The notes under the pieces were generated by a model, which saw only the letters and a list, made by a program, of their open reading frames with translations, was not told the origin of the DNA and did not search any database. From an uncultured Cloacibacillus sp. (lineage in GTDB: Bacteria > Synergistota > Synergistia > Synergistales > Synergistaceae): a DNA stretch of 30,886 nucleotides. Shown here one piece after another: positions 1 to 9,308 of the stretch. A program made the position numbers and the translations under genes. The stretch covers positions 1 through 30,886 of the forward strand of contig URAG01000023.1 in assembly GCA_900545755.1 (NCBI GenBank), given 5' to 3'. How positions within the stretch are numbered: position 1 is the first letter of the stretch; every line of letters starts with the position of its first letter.

Positions 1-330
1 CGAGGCGGTGCCGATATTCTCGTTGCCGACGTGCATGAGCTGCGCCGCCGCGTGATGGAGCGCTTTGCGGTCGCCTATCCCGATTCTCATATCCCATATG
101 CGGTCTTCGGGCACTCGATGGGTAGCTTCGTTACTCGCGTATACCTTACGCGTCATGCTTTTGGGGTCGATGCCGCGCTGATTTGCGGCACGGGCCAGCA
201 ACCCATGCTTATGGCGGTGGCCGGGCGCACCATCACCGGGCTCATCGCGCGCGCCCGCGGCGAGCGCGCGCTCCGTCTCAGCTTCGTTGTGGACTTCGAC
301 GAGCGCCGACAAGTTGAGCTCGTGCGCTAG
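1..330 (+). CDS. Alpha/beta hydrolase (lysophospholipase-like), internal fragment
   Basis: The frame is open from the first base, so the gene begins before the window. It encodes the nucleophile-elbow region of a serine hydrolase of the monoacylglycerol lipase/lysophospholipase type. The elbow GHSMGSF has its Ser codon at 115-117, and it is followed by a helix and the strand ending in CGTGQQP. The usual Asp and His of the triad would lie further downstream and are absent. Hydrolase-like sequence continues to about 270. From there to the TAG at 328-330 the residues are only the antisense reading of trpC. The gene is therefore joined tail-to-tail inside trpC and is incomplete at both ends. The family assignment is fairly secure; the substrate cannot be told. 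Confidence 0.6.
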   Translation, partial: RGGADILVADVHELRRRVMERFAVAYPDSHIPYAVFGHSMGSFVTRVYLTRHAFGVDAALICGTGQQPMLMAVAGRTITGLIARARGERALRLSFVVDFDERRQVELVR

Positions 331-798
331 CTCTATATATTCGCGCAGCCGCGCGCCGTCGAGCAACGAAACTATCAGCAGCACGGCGGAAGCGCACAGA
401 GCTGAAGCAGCGTATATCATGTACTCGTCGACGGTGAAATCCTTGCGCAGCACGGGAATCCGAACCTCGCGCGCTATATCGCGCAAGTACCCGTCGCTCC
501 CTTTGAACCAGAATGGCTCGGTCAAGCACGAGATTGCAGCCGCGCCAGCCGCCTCGTACTCGCGCGCTATGTCTAGGTATGGGAAATCCCCGGCGATGAG
601 CCCCTTCGACGGCGATGCGCGCTTCACCTCGCAGATGAACGAAACGTCGCCGCCGCGCAGAGCTTTTTCAAAAGCCTGCGGCGTTCTCGCCTTCGCCGTC
701 TCTTCCGCGGCGCGGCGAACCTCCGCTAGCGGCGCGCGCTTTTTGTCCTCCGCAACGCGGTCTTTCGTTTTTTCGGCGATTTCCGCTAAAATGTTCAC
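248..798 (-). CDS. trpC: Indole-3-glycerol phosphate synthase, 3'-truncated
   Basis: TrpC closes the indole ring of 1-(2-carboxyphenylamino)-1-deoxyribulose 5-phosphate, the fourth step of tryptophan synthesis. A GTG start at 798 overlaps the trpD stop as GTGA, so the two are probably translationally coupled. About 184 residues are recognisable: [10 protein letters not shown] (57-66) with catalytic Glu57 and Lys59, RKDF (118-121) with Lys119, and LVEVH with Glu168. After GAR (182-184) the expected strand IIGINNR is missing. The frame stays open to base 1, but that sequence is antisense to the hydrolase fragment. The last beta/alpha units of the barrel, which hold the remaining phosphate-binding residues, are gone, so this copy should be inactive if the joint is real. 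The family call is secure; the 3' end is approximate. Confidence 0.85.
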
Positions 799-1805
799 TT
801 TGCGCTCTCTCTTATGAATTCGTCAAGCTTACGCGCAGCGGCGCCGGAGTCGATAAGCTCCTCGGCTCTGCTCACGCCCTCTTCCAGGCTTGCTGCCTTT
901 TCTCCAATGTAGAGCGCGGCTCCCGCGTTGAGGCAGACTGCGCTGCGCTTAGGCCCGCGATCCGCGCCGGCGAGTATAGCGCGCGTTATTTCGGCGTTCT
1001 CTTCCGGGGTGCCGCCTACGAGCTCGGCTTTATCGCAGCGCTCATAGCCGAAGCGCTCCGGCGTCAGTTCGTAGGACTGGAACCAGCCGTCCTTTATCTC
1101 GCAGACCGTCGTCGGCGCGCTCATCGAAATTTCATCGAGGCAGTCGCGCCCGAAGACTACCATGCCGCGCGAGACGCCGAGGCGCGACATGACATGTGCC
1201 AGCGGCTCAACGAGGGTCTCGTCGTAGACGCCCATCAGCTCGCGCTTCGCGCCCGCGGGGTTCGAGAGCGGGCCAAGTATGTTGAACACTGTCCTGATGC
1301 CAAGTTCGCGGCGCACCGGCGCGACGTACTTCATCGCTATATGGTAGTTCTGCGCGAAGAGGAAGCAGATGTTTATCTCCTTTAGCAGCTGCGCGCTGCG
1401 CTCAGGAGAAATAGTGATGTTCACGCCGAGCGCTTCTAGTACGTCCGCCGCGCCGCACTTCGACGATGCGGCGCGGTTCCCGTGCTTCGCGACGGGAACG
1501 CCGCCAGCCGCCGTGACGAGCGCCGCAGTCGTCGAGATGTTGAAAGAGTTCGCGTGGTCGCCGCCCGTCCCGACTATTTCCAATGCGTCGACGTCGTGCA
1601 GCAGCTTTATACAGTGCTCGCGCATTCCGGCCGCGGAAGCCGTGATTTCGTCGGTCGTCTCTCCTTTGAGCGACAGCGCTGTAAGATAGGCCGCCATCTG
1701 CACGCTGCTCGCCTGTCCGCTCATAATCTCGTTCATTACTTCGCGCGCTTCGGCGAAGGTCAAGTCCTCTTTTTGTGAAAGTTTTATTATCGCTTCTTTA
1801 ATCAT
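795..1805 (-). CDS. trpD: Anthranilate phosphoribosyltransferase
   Basis: This enzyme transfers the phosphoribosyl group of PRPP to anthranilate, the second step of tryptophan synthesis. The 336 residues match the family's usual length. An N-terminal helical domain is followed by the PRPP-binding GTGGD at 79-83 and the conserved [18 protein letters not shown] stretch from 107. The start ATG at 1803-1805 lies 2 nt after the trpG stop, with AGGAGG placed about 8 nt upstream inside the end of trpG. The gene is free-standing, not fused to trpG as in some proteobacteria. It is the third gene of the T-box-controlled trp operon and overlaps trpC by 4 nt. All landmark motifs are intact. Confidence 0.97.
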   Translation of the reverse strand: MIKEAIIKLSQKEDLTFAEAREVMNEIMSGQASSVQMAAYLTALSLKGETTDEITASAAGMREHCIKLLHDVDALEIVGTGGDHANSFNISTTAALVTAAGGVPVAKHGNRAASSKCGAADVLEALGVNITISPERSAQLLKEINICFLFAQNYHIAMKYVAPVRRELGIRTVFNILGPLSNPAGAKRELMGVYDETLVEPLAHVMSRLGVSRGMVVFGRDCLDEISMSAPTTVCEIKDGWFQSYELTPERFGYERCDKAELVGGTPEENAEITRAILAGADRGPKRSAVCLNAGAALYIGEKAASLEEGVSRAEELIDSGAAARKLDEFIRESAK

Positions 1806-1807
1806 AA

Positions 1808-2392
1808 TTATTTCCTCCTATTTTTCGCAGCTTCTATAAAATTTCCGACTATCGTCGGGCCGTCCGGCGTCATTACAGACTCTGGATGGAACTGCACGCC
1901 GCATATAAGCCGCTTTACGTCTTCAAGCGCCATTATCTCGCCGTCCTCTGCGCGCGCCGTGACTTTCAGTACGTGAGGCAGGGTATCTTCCACAGCCGCA
2001 AGCGAATGGTAGCGCGCAGCCGGAAATCCGCCTTTCATGCCCTTGAACAGCACGCTCTCGCCTTGGATATCTATTTTCGAAATTTTGCCGTGCATCAGCG
2101 TCTTTGCATAGGAGACCCGCCCGCCCAGAGCCGTGCATATTACCTGCATCCCGAGGCAGACGCCGAAAATCGGGATTTTCCCGGCGAAATGTCTTACCAG
2201 CGCCGGGCAGACGCCGGCGTCCTCTGGACGGCCCGGGCCAGGCGAAAGAAGGATGGCTTCCGGCGCAAGGGCTTCGACTTCATCCGCCGTCAGCGCGTCG
2301 TTGCGCACAACCGTCACATCCGGTACAAACGAGCCTACAAGCTGGTACAGGTTGTAGACGAAGCTGTCGTAGTTGTCTATGAGCAGAAACAT
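1808..2392 (-). CDS. trpG: Anthranilate synthase component II (glutamine amidotransferase)
   Basis: This subunit hydrolyses glutamine and passes ammonia to TrpE for anthranilate formation. It is a class I amidotransferase of 194 residues. It has an N-terminal [11 protein letters not shown], an oxyanion loop SPGPGRP (50-56), catalytic Cys79 in GVCLGMQ, and the His169/Glu171 pair in FHPES. A longer open frame exists upstream, but those residues overlap trpE and are arginine-rich noise. The ATG at 2392 overlaps the trpE TAA by one base (TAATG), the usual coupling for paired anthranilate synthase subunits. The related pabA of folate synthesis has the same fold, but the trp operon context favours trpG, possibly serving both. 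Confidence 0.96.
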   Translation of the reverse strand: MFLLIDNYDSFVYNLYQLVGSFVPDVTVVRNDALTADEVEALAPEAILLSPGPGRPEDAGVCPALVRHFAGKIPIFGVCLGMQVICTALGGRVSYAKTLMHGKISKIDIQGESVLFKGMKGGFPAARYHSLAAVEDTLPHVLKVTARAEDGEIMALEDVKRLICGVQFHPESVMTPDGPTIVGNFIEAAKNRRK

Positions 2393-3876
2393 TATTTCAG
2401 TCCTCCTTCTGCGGCGCGAAGGGCGCGCACTACAGCCTGCGCTTTGTCGGCGCACTCCTGGAACTCGCGTTCCGGCACGCTGTCGGCGACGATCCCTGCG
2501 CCGGACTGGACGCAGACGCGCCCGTTCTTCTTGTATGCGAGCCTGATCGCAATACATGTGTCCATGTTGCCGCTGAAATCAAGATACCCGACCGCACCGC
2601 CGTAAATTCCGCGCGGTTTGCCTTCCAGTTCGCGTATTATCTCGCAGGCGCGTATCTTCGGCGCGCCGGAAAGCGTCCCCGCCGGCAGTATCGAGCCTAT
2701 TGCGTCAACCGCATCCATACCAGCGCGCAGACGGCCCGAAACAGTGGAACCTATGTGCATGACATGCGAAAAACGCAAGACTTCAAGATACTTCTCAACT
2801 CGGACGCTGTTTAGCGCGCAGACGCGCCCAACGTCGTTCCGTCCAAGGTCGACAAGCATATTGTGTTCAGCCAGTTCCTTTTCGTCGGCAAGCAGTTCAC
2901 GCTCAAGCGCAGAGTCCTCCTCCTCGTCCGCGCCGCGCCTACGCGTTCCTGCAAGCGGGAAAGTGTAGAGCGTTCCGTCTTCAAGCCGCGCAAGCGTCTC
3001 AGGCGAAGCGCCCGCAATTTCTATATCGTCGCTTGAGAAATAGAACATATACGGAGACGGATTCGTGGTGCGCAGCACGCGGTAAGTATCAAAAAGGCTC
3101 CCTTCCGCCTCGGCGGTCATTGGATTTGAAAGCACAACCTGAAAAATATCGCCCTCGTGAATATACTTTTTCGCACGCTCCACCATCGTGCAGAACTCTT
3201 TTTTTGAAAAACGCTGCGTCAGCCCACCACTGAGGTGCAGCGGACGGAACACCGCTTTTGCGCCGCTTGCAAGCAGCGCCTCCATCCCGTCAAGCTCCTT
3301 CCACGCGCGCAGATATCCGGCGTCGGCGTCGTCGGCGGGAACGCCCGCAATAAGCAGCAGTTTCTGCCTGTAGTGGTCAAATGCTATAACCTTGTCAAAG
3401 AGCATCAGGTCGACGTCGCGGAAATCACCGCCGCCCTCGCCTCCTTTAAGTCTCGGCTCGGCGTACTTGAAATAATCATATGAGAAGTAGCCGACCAACC
3501 CGCCGCAGAACGGAGGCATCCCCTTTATCTTCGGGCTCCTGTATTCGCGTAGGACGACCCGAATGGCCGCCCCAGGGTGTTCCGTCTCCTCCGTCTTCTC
3601 GTGGATTTCGCCGTCGCGCCCAAACTTACGTATACGGAGCTTGCCGTCTGTGCAGGTAAGCTCAAGCGCAGGTTCGTAGCCAAGAAAGGAATATCTTCCC
3701 CACCGCTGGTTGTTTTCCGCGCTTTCAAGCAGAAAGCAGTGCTTGCCCGCAGCGCGCAGCGTCCTCATAACTTCGACCGGCGTAAACATGTCGGCGTAAA
3801 GTTCCCGGCATACGGGAATACGTTTGTATTCTCCGCTTTTCGCAATCGCCTTTACCTTTTCCAGCTCAGGATACAT
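2392..3876 (-). CDS. trpE: Anthranilate synthase component I
   Basis: TrpE converts chorismate and ammonia to anthranilate, the committed step of tryptophan synthesis. The protein has 494 residues, usual for the family. It carries the N-terminal LLES motif (49-52) that in characterised enzymes forms the tryptophan feedback site. It then carries the chorismate-binding domain with PLAGTRRRG, VDLGRNDVGRV and PAGTLSGAPKIRA. The last distinguishes it from isochorismate synthases and fits TrpE or PabB. The ATG at 3876 is preceded by TAGGAGGA at good spacing. It is the first gene after the Trp T-box leader, so both transcript attenuation and feedback inhibition are likely. Confidence 0.97.
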   Translation of the reverse strand: MYPELEKVKAIAKSGEYKRIPVCRELYADMFTPVEVMRTLRAAGKHCFLLESAENNQRWGRYSFLGYEPALELTCTDGKLRIRKFGRDGEIHEKTEETEHPGAAIRVVLREYRSPKIKGMPPFCGGLVGYFSYDYFKYAEPRLKGGEGGGDFRDVDLMLFDKVIAFDHYRQKLLLIAGVPADDADAGYLRAWKELDGMEALLASGAKAVFRPLHLSGGLTQRFSKKEFCTMVERAKKYIHEGDIFQVVLSNPMTAEAEGSLFDTYRVLRTTNPSPYMFYFSSDDIEIAGASPETLARLEDGTLYTFPLAGTRRRGADEEEDSALERELLADEKELAEHNMLVDLGRNDVGRVCALNSVRVEKYLEVLRFSHVMHIGSTVSGRLRAGMDAVDAIGSILPAGTLSGAPKIRACEIIRELEGKPRGIYGGAVGYLDFSGNMDTCIAIRLAYKKNGRVCVQSGAGIVADSVPEREFQECADKAQAVVRALRAAEGGLK

Positions 3877-3906
3877 AAAAAATTCCTCCTATCACGCCGG
3901 GAAACG

Positions 3907-3950
3907 AAAAACCCGTCCCCGGCAGATTATCAGTCTGCCAAGGACGGGTT
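3907..3950 (-). terminator. T-box-controlled intrinsic terminator upstream of trpE
   Basis: On the minus strand the stem AACCCGTCC is extended by GGCAGA/TCTGCC after a 2-nt internal mismatch and closed by GGACGGGTT. It is followed by TTTTTCG. The 5' arm includes CGTCCTT, which can alternatively pair with AAGG of the T-box sequence to make the antiterminator. This is the standard mutually exclusive arrangement of T-box leaders. Confidence 0.9.
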
Positions 3951-4190
3951 ATAAATTCCCGCGGTGCCACCTTGCTTCACGCCTGCGCGTGCTCTTAGCG
4001 AGATACTATCATATCTCCGGCAACTTACGTATGCCCCCTCGTCGCGTTATACTCGGCTTACGCCTTTCCCCGCGCCCTCAACGGTCCATTTGCCTGCCTG
4101 CGTTCCGCCCGCTCTCACCAACGCGGACTCTCTGTAGGCGCCCGACAGACGTTATCTCCGTCTCACAGGTTTCGGTCACTATAAACTACA
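3907..4190 (-). ncRNA. Tryptophan T-box riboswitch leader of the trp operon
   Basis: Read on the minus strand, the roughly 285-nt leader contains a stem I 5' AGTGA (4174-4180 region), the conserved GGTGAGAGC (4111-4119), and a specifier-loop segment AATGGACC. The Trp codon UGG lies at 4086-4088. Downstream are the diagnostic T-box AAGGTGGCACCGCGG (about 3959-3973) and a terminator. The base after UGG in the T-box bulge is C, which would pair with a G discriminator; bacterial tRNA-Trp carries G73. Specifier and discriminator therefore agree on tRNA-Trp. Uncharged tRNA-Trp should stabilise the antiterminator and switch on trpEGDC. Stem boundaries were judged by eye. Confidence 0.92.
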
Positions 4191-4197
4191 GCAGTAG

Positions 4198-4225
4198 ATT
4201 ATATATAAGTTTTGCACGTTGTCAA
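4198..4225 (-). promoter_or_regulatory. Sigma-70-type promoter of the trp operon
   Basis: TTGACA (4225-4220) and TATAAT (4203-4198) are both perfect consensus hexamers, separated by 16 nt. Transcription would start near 4191, just ahead of the T-box stem I. A strong constitutive promoter fits regulation by termination rather than by a repressor. Confidence 0.85.
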
Positions 4226-4296
4226 TACCGCCGTTGAAGTCGTTTGTAACATCCCGTGCAATATAAACGGGAGCCCCAAGCTCAAGCGCGCAGCCG

Positions 4297-5094
4297 CTAT
4301 ATATCGAACTCTGCGACGACCGCCGTATGGTCCGACGGTTTTGCAGCCGCGCGCAGCTCTCTCTCAACGCTCACCGAACGGCACAGCGCCGCGGCGCTCC
4401 TAGTACCGAGTACGTGGTCTATGCGCCAGCCGATATTTCGCGCTAGCGAGTCCTTGATGCGGTAATCCCAGAAAGTGTACTCTCCCTCGTTCGGCAGATG
4501 CTCGCGGAATATATCAACGAGCCCCCACTCCATCACAGCGGCGAGAGCTTTTTTCACGCTCTCATGAAAACAGACGTGGTTCTTCTTATTTTTGGGATTC
4601 GTTACATCTATCTCTGTCGGCGCGACGTTGAGGTCGCCGACCCACACGACAAGGCCGTCCGGCGTACAGCGCCGCTCGAGCAGATCGCGCACGCGCGCGA
4701 TAAAACGCAGCTTGTATGCGTAATCAGGGTGCTCGATATCCTTCCCCTGCGGAATGTACGTATTCAACACGAAAAGCTTGCCGAAGCGGGCGAAAGCCAC
4801 GCGAGCCGCCTCTGACTCCTCGCGCCCAGCCTCCCCCCCATCGCCGAGGCCGAACGAGATTTCGTCCGGCTCGCGTTTCGATATTATCGCGACGCCGTTG
4901 TAGCTCTTCATGCCGCGAAAGTTACAGAAGTTGAAATAACCATCGAAGGAATGGACGGGAAAATCATCGTCGACGCACTTTGTCTCCTGGAGACAGAGTA
5001 TGTCTGGCGCTCCCTTCGTCTCGAACCACTGGATAAGTACGGGAATGCGGCTCTTTACTGAATTGACGTTAAACGTAGCTATCTTGAGCGTCAT
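4297..5094 (-). CDS. xthA: Exodeoxyribonuclease III / AP endonuclease
   Basis: This is a Mg-dependent nuclease that cleaves abasic sites and trims 3' blocked ends in base-excision repair. It belongs to the endonuclease/exonuclease/phosphatase fold. From the ATG at 5094 the protein has 265 residues, typical for XthA. It shows N-terminal TLKIATFNVNS, the metal-binding Glu in LCLQETK, the Asp/Asn pair in WVGDLNVAP, the IDHVL strand and the terminal SDHTAVV with the catalytic His. A TTG five codons upstream is in frame, but GAGGTG sits 5 nt before the chosen ATG. It is a single-gene unit between the trp leader and a minus-strand promoter at about 5132-5161. Confidence 0.95.
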   Translation of the reverse strand: MTLKIATFNVNSVKSRIPVLIQWFETKGAPDILCLQETKCVDDDFPVHSFDGYFNFCNFRGMKSYNGVAIISKREPDEISFGLGDGGEAGREESEAARVAFARFGKLFVLNTYIPQGKDIEHPDYAYKLRFIARVRDLLERRCTPDGLVVWVGDLNVAPTEIDVTNPKNKKNHVCFHESVKKALAAVMEWGLVDIFREHLPNEGEYTFWDYRIKDSLARNIGWRIDHVLGTRSAAALCRSVSVERELRAAAKPSDHTAVVAEFDI

Positions 5095-5131
5095 CACTGC
5101 ACCTCGCAAAATTTATTATTGTCGCACCACA

Positions 5132-5161
5132 ATTATACCGCCGCAGCAAAACGCGCGCTAA
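5132..5161 (-). promoter_or_regulatory. Probable xthA promoter
   Basis: On the minus strand TTAGCG (5161-5156) and a perfect TATAAT (5137-5132) are 18 nt apart. A start near 5126 would leave an untranslated leader of about 30 nt before the xthA ATG. The -35 match is only partial. Confidence 0.5.
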
Positions 5162-5343
5162 GCTTTCGCAACGCGCCGCCTGAGGCACGAAGCACAGGCG
5201 AGGGGGCTGAGATGACGACGGAGACGCCGACTACGCCCTCCGGCGGGAAATCGCTGCTTGTGCGGAGGATCAGCAAAGTTTCCGCCACGCGGGGCAAACC
5301 GGCGCGAGTTTGCGCCTGCGCGCCGGATTTATGAAAGATTAGC
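5162..5343. other. Non-coding spacer with a perfect GC dyad
   Basis: No gene is supported between the xthA promoter and the guaB terminator; the short open frames have no family resemblance. CCGGCGCG and CGCGCCGG form an 8-bp perfect dyad with a 12-nt loop at about 5309-5336. No uridine tract follows on either strand. It could be a decayed terminator or a structured 3' end. Confidence 0.35.
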
Positions 5344-5376
5344 AAAAAGCGGACGCTTCTTTTGAACGTCCGCTTT
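5344..5376 (-). terminator. Intrinsic terminator after guaB
   Basis: On the minus strand AAAGCGGACG and CGTCCGCTTT form a 10-bp perfect stem with an 11-nt loop, followed by TTTTT overlapping the stem end. It lies 12 nt past the guaB stop and closes the wecG-like to guaB transcription unit. Confidence 0.9.
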
Positions 5377-5387
5377 CCTCTTAAATT

Positions 5388-6869
<1,482 letters not shown>

Positions 6870-6891
6870 TCATATGTCCTCCATAAGTTAT

Positions 6892-8097
6892 TTAATAAAA
6901 ATCATAAAAATCATGGCGCGCCGCACCCGCCGGAAGCGCGCGCACGATGGTGGCCACGCCGTGGCATATCATGCATTCTCCTCTTCCTGCGCTGCCGCAG
7001 CGCTCCGCCGATTTCACTTTCATGTTGAATATTCTTTTCGCACCGCTTCCGCCGAGCGCGCCGTTCATGTTTTCGATGAAAGCCGGCACAAGATGGCCGA
7101 GCCGCGGCCTCTGCGCGATAAGCGTAACGTCGACCCATTCGGCGCGCCAACCTTTTACAGCCAGAAGTTCCAGTACAGAACGCAGCAGCGCCATACTGTC
7201 AGCGCCGCGCCACTTTTCGTCTGACGCAGGAAAGAGCGTTCCAATGTCAGGTTCCCCAGCCGCGCCGAGTAAAGCGTCCATCACGGCGTGTGCGACCAGA
7301 TCGGCGTCAGAATGGCCGAGCAGGCCGTATGATACGCCCTCGACCCTCACTCCGGCGATTATAAGCGGACGGCCCTCGGCGAGCTGATGGATGTCGTAGC
7401 CGCAGCCGGTCCGCCGTTCGGTATCGGCCAAGCGGCGCGCAAGCGCCTGAGCGGCATCCCAATCATACTGCGAAGTTATCTTGAAGTTCATCTCTTCACC
7501 CTCCACAGGCACTAGCTTTCTTCCAGACGTAAGCCAAAGCGACGCCTCGTCTGTGCCGCCCGACGAATTTTCCATAACTTCGACAAGCTCGCGGAGCGGA
7601 AAAGCCTGGGGGGTCTGAGTCCTGAAGTAAAGAGACCTGTCCGCGACTCCCGTTATTTCGCCGTTTTGCACGACTTTCAGCGAATCAATAGAGGGAAGCA
7701 GCGGAGCTGCGCCCACGCCTCCGGCCGAGGCTGCGTCCATAAGCTTGAGACATAGCCCTTCGCTTATAAAAGGGCGGGCCCCATCGTGCACAAGCACGTG
7801 CGGCCCGCGGCACGCTCTAAGCCCGTTTATAACAGATTCGCTCCTCGAACGTCCACCCTCTGCAAGCGTCAGCCCGAGCTTTTCCGCCTCGCCAGCAAGC
7901 GCAGCGATGCTCTCGCGCGGTACGGTCATGACAATGTCGCGGACGCGCCCAGCGCTGCGCAGCCTCTTCGCCGTTTCGAACGACCAGCGCCACACCGGCA
8001 TGGTCCCGAGCACACGGAACTGTTTCGGCACGCCGCCGAGGCGGCTGCCGGAGCCGCCCGCAGTTATGAGAAAAGACCAGTCAGGCGCGCCCTTCAT
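6892..8097 (-). CDS. ispDF: Bifunctional IspD/IspF: MEP cytidylyltransferase and MECDP synthase
   Basis: The fusion carries steps three and five of the non-mevalonate isoprenoid pathway. Residues 1-225 are IspD: nucleotide-binding TAGGSGSRLGGVPKQF (12-27), HDGARPF and TQTPQAF. Residues 230-401 are IspF: metal-binding DIH (235-237), GHSDADLVAHAVMDALLGA and DIGTLFP. The IspE kinase that acts between them is not in this window. The IspF segment that in E. coli reads KATTTE is KVKSAE here (360-365): the Glu is kept but the adjacent threonines are changed. The stop lies 25 nt before guaB. Such fusions are known in several phyla; the reading as a working bifunctional enzyme is likely but the IspF site is divergent. 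Confidence 0.95.
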   Translation of the reverse strand: MKGAPDWSFLITAGGSGSRLGGVPKQFRVLGTMPVWRWSFETAKRLRSAGRVRDIVMTVPRESIAALAGEAEKLGLTLAEGGRSRSESVINGLRACRGPHVLVHDGARPFISEGLCLKLMDAASAGGVGAAPLLPSIDSLKVVQNGEITGVADRSLYFRTQTPQAFPLRELVEVMENSSGGTDEASLWLTSGRKLVPVEGEEMNFKITSQYDWDAAQALARRLADTERRTGCGYDIHQLAEGRPLIIAGVRVEGVSYGLLGHSDADLVAHAVMDALLGAAGEPDIGTLFPASDEKWRGADSMALLRSVLELLAVKGWRAEWVDVTLIAQRPRLGHLVPAFIENMNGALGGSGAKRIFNMKVKSAERCGSAGRGECMICHGVATIVRALPAGAARHDFYDFY

Positions 8098-8104
8098 TTC
8101 ACAG

Positions 8105-9244
8105 CTATGGGTGTATGCGTCCGAAGATCATGCGCCCAGCCGAGGTCTGGAGCATCGAAGTAACGGTAACTTTGACGCGCTCGCCGACATGGCGGTATCC
8201 GTCCTCTACTACGAACATCGTGCCGTCGTCGAGATACCCGATGCCCTGATGGTTCTCCTTGCCGAGACGGATTATGTCTATATCGATTTTCTCGCCGGGA
8301 AGAAGCATCGGCTTCAGCGCGTTCGCAAGGTCGTTGACGTTGAGCACGTCAACACCCTCTATCTGGGCGACTTGGTTCAGATTGTAGTCCGTCGTGATGA
8401 CCTTTCCGTTTAGGCGGCGCGCAAGCACGACGAGCGCTTCGTCTACCTTGTCGCGTTCAAGCTCGCGCAGCGTCACCTCCGGTATCTCGACCGTAAGCCC
8501 CTTTACCTTCTGTAGGTCGGTGACGACCGAGAGGCCGCGGCGGCCTCTGGTGCGGCGCATCGGGTCGGTCGAGTCGGCGACTCCCTGGAGCTCGGCGAGC
8601 ACGAATCGCGGCAGGACTATCGTCCCCTCTATGAATCCCGTCTTAGCCACGTCTAGAATTCGTCCGTCGATTATCGCGCTCGTGTCGATTATCTTAGCGC
8701 ACGATGAAGCTATCTGAAGCTCCTCGGTCGCAGAACTCTCCCCTTTTTTCTTTGAGCGCGTGAGCTTAGACTTTATATCTATATTCGTCAGTATGTTCCA
8801 GAAATCGTCGCCTCGTTTGGCGAAGAAGCGGAGCCCCCAGTAGCCGAGCGCGACGTTGAGAAGCACTGCGACATAAACGCCGATGCCTCCAGGCAGCTTC
8901 GCGAGCGGTATCGCGATAAGGTTCGCCAGAAGCAGCCCCAGGATCAGCCCTACCATACTGACTATCAGATCCGGCACGCTCACATTCTGTATTTTGGACT
9001 CGAAGAACTGACCGAATTTCTTAATAGACCACCAAAACAGAGGTGCAAGAATAAAGCCGAAAGCCGCCGACACTAGGACGATCAGTACGCCCGCCCCTAT
9101 CGGGTGTATATCCGTTACCGCGGGCCACCAGTCCTCTTCTATCATGAGCAGATAGAACTGATATCCGGCCGCGCCGCAGATAAAGACCATTACCGCTGTG
9201 ACCAATCTTTTCATCACTTTGGCTAATTCAATGTCATGCCTCAT
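8105..9244 (-). CDS. YacL-type membrane-anchored PIN-TRAM domain protein
   Basis: The N-terminal ~150 residues hold about four hydrophobic segments. A PIN nuclease domain (about 185-300) follows, with acidic positions in IDTSAIIDGRI, LAELQGVAD and ITTDYNLN. A C-terminal TRAM-like beta barrel (about 305-370) is a probable RNA-binding module. This architecture is that of Bacillus YacL, also called the PIN/TRAM domain family; its physiological substrate is not established. The ATG at 9244 is preceded by AAGGAGGAG at good spacing. It lies between recR and ispDF, as YacL homologues often neighbour ispD and ispF. The protein presumably acts at the membrane on RNA; this is inference. Confidence 0.9.
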   Translation of the reverse strand: MRHDIELAKVMKRLVTAVMVFICGAAGYQFYLLMIEEDWWPAVTDIHPIGAGVLIVLVSAAFGFILAPLFWWSIKKFGQFFESKIQNVSVPDLIVSMVGLILGLLLANLIAIPLAKLPGGIGVYVAVLLNVALGYWGLRFFAKRGDDFWNILTNIDIKSKLTRSKKKGESSATEELQIASSCAKIIDTSAIIDGRILDVAKTGFIEGTIVLPRFVLAELQGVADSTDPMRRTRGRRGLSVVTDLQKVKGLTVEIPEVTLRELERDKVDEALVVLARRLNGKVITTDYNLNQVAQIEGVDVLNVNDLANALKPMLLPGEKIDIDIIRLGKENHQGIGYLDDGTMFVVEDGYRHVGERVKVTVTSMLQTSAGRMIFGRIHP

Positions 9245-9308
9245 AAAATCTCCTCCTTCCTGTATCTTGGATTTTCCAAGTTTCCGCGCGCTTGACGCAA
9301 ATTATGTT

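Noticed and set aside
287..817. Plus-strand open frame of 176 codons over trpC
   Set aside because: It is the antisense of trpC, Ser/Arg/Ala-rich with no family pattern; the minus-strand frame encodes recognisable TrpC motifs.
1808..2557. Longer trpG start giving 249 residues
   Set aside because: The extra 55 residues overlap trpE in another frame and are Arg-rich; the ATG at 2392 gives the standard N-terminus and the TAATG overlap.
5119..5345. Short open frames on both strands between xthA and guaB
   Set aside because: Low-complexity compositions, no ribosome-binding site and no recognisable domain; the region holds a promoter, a GC dyad and a terminator.
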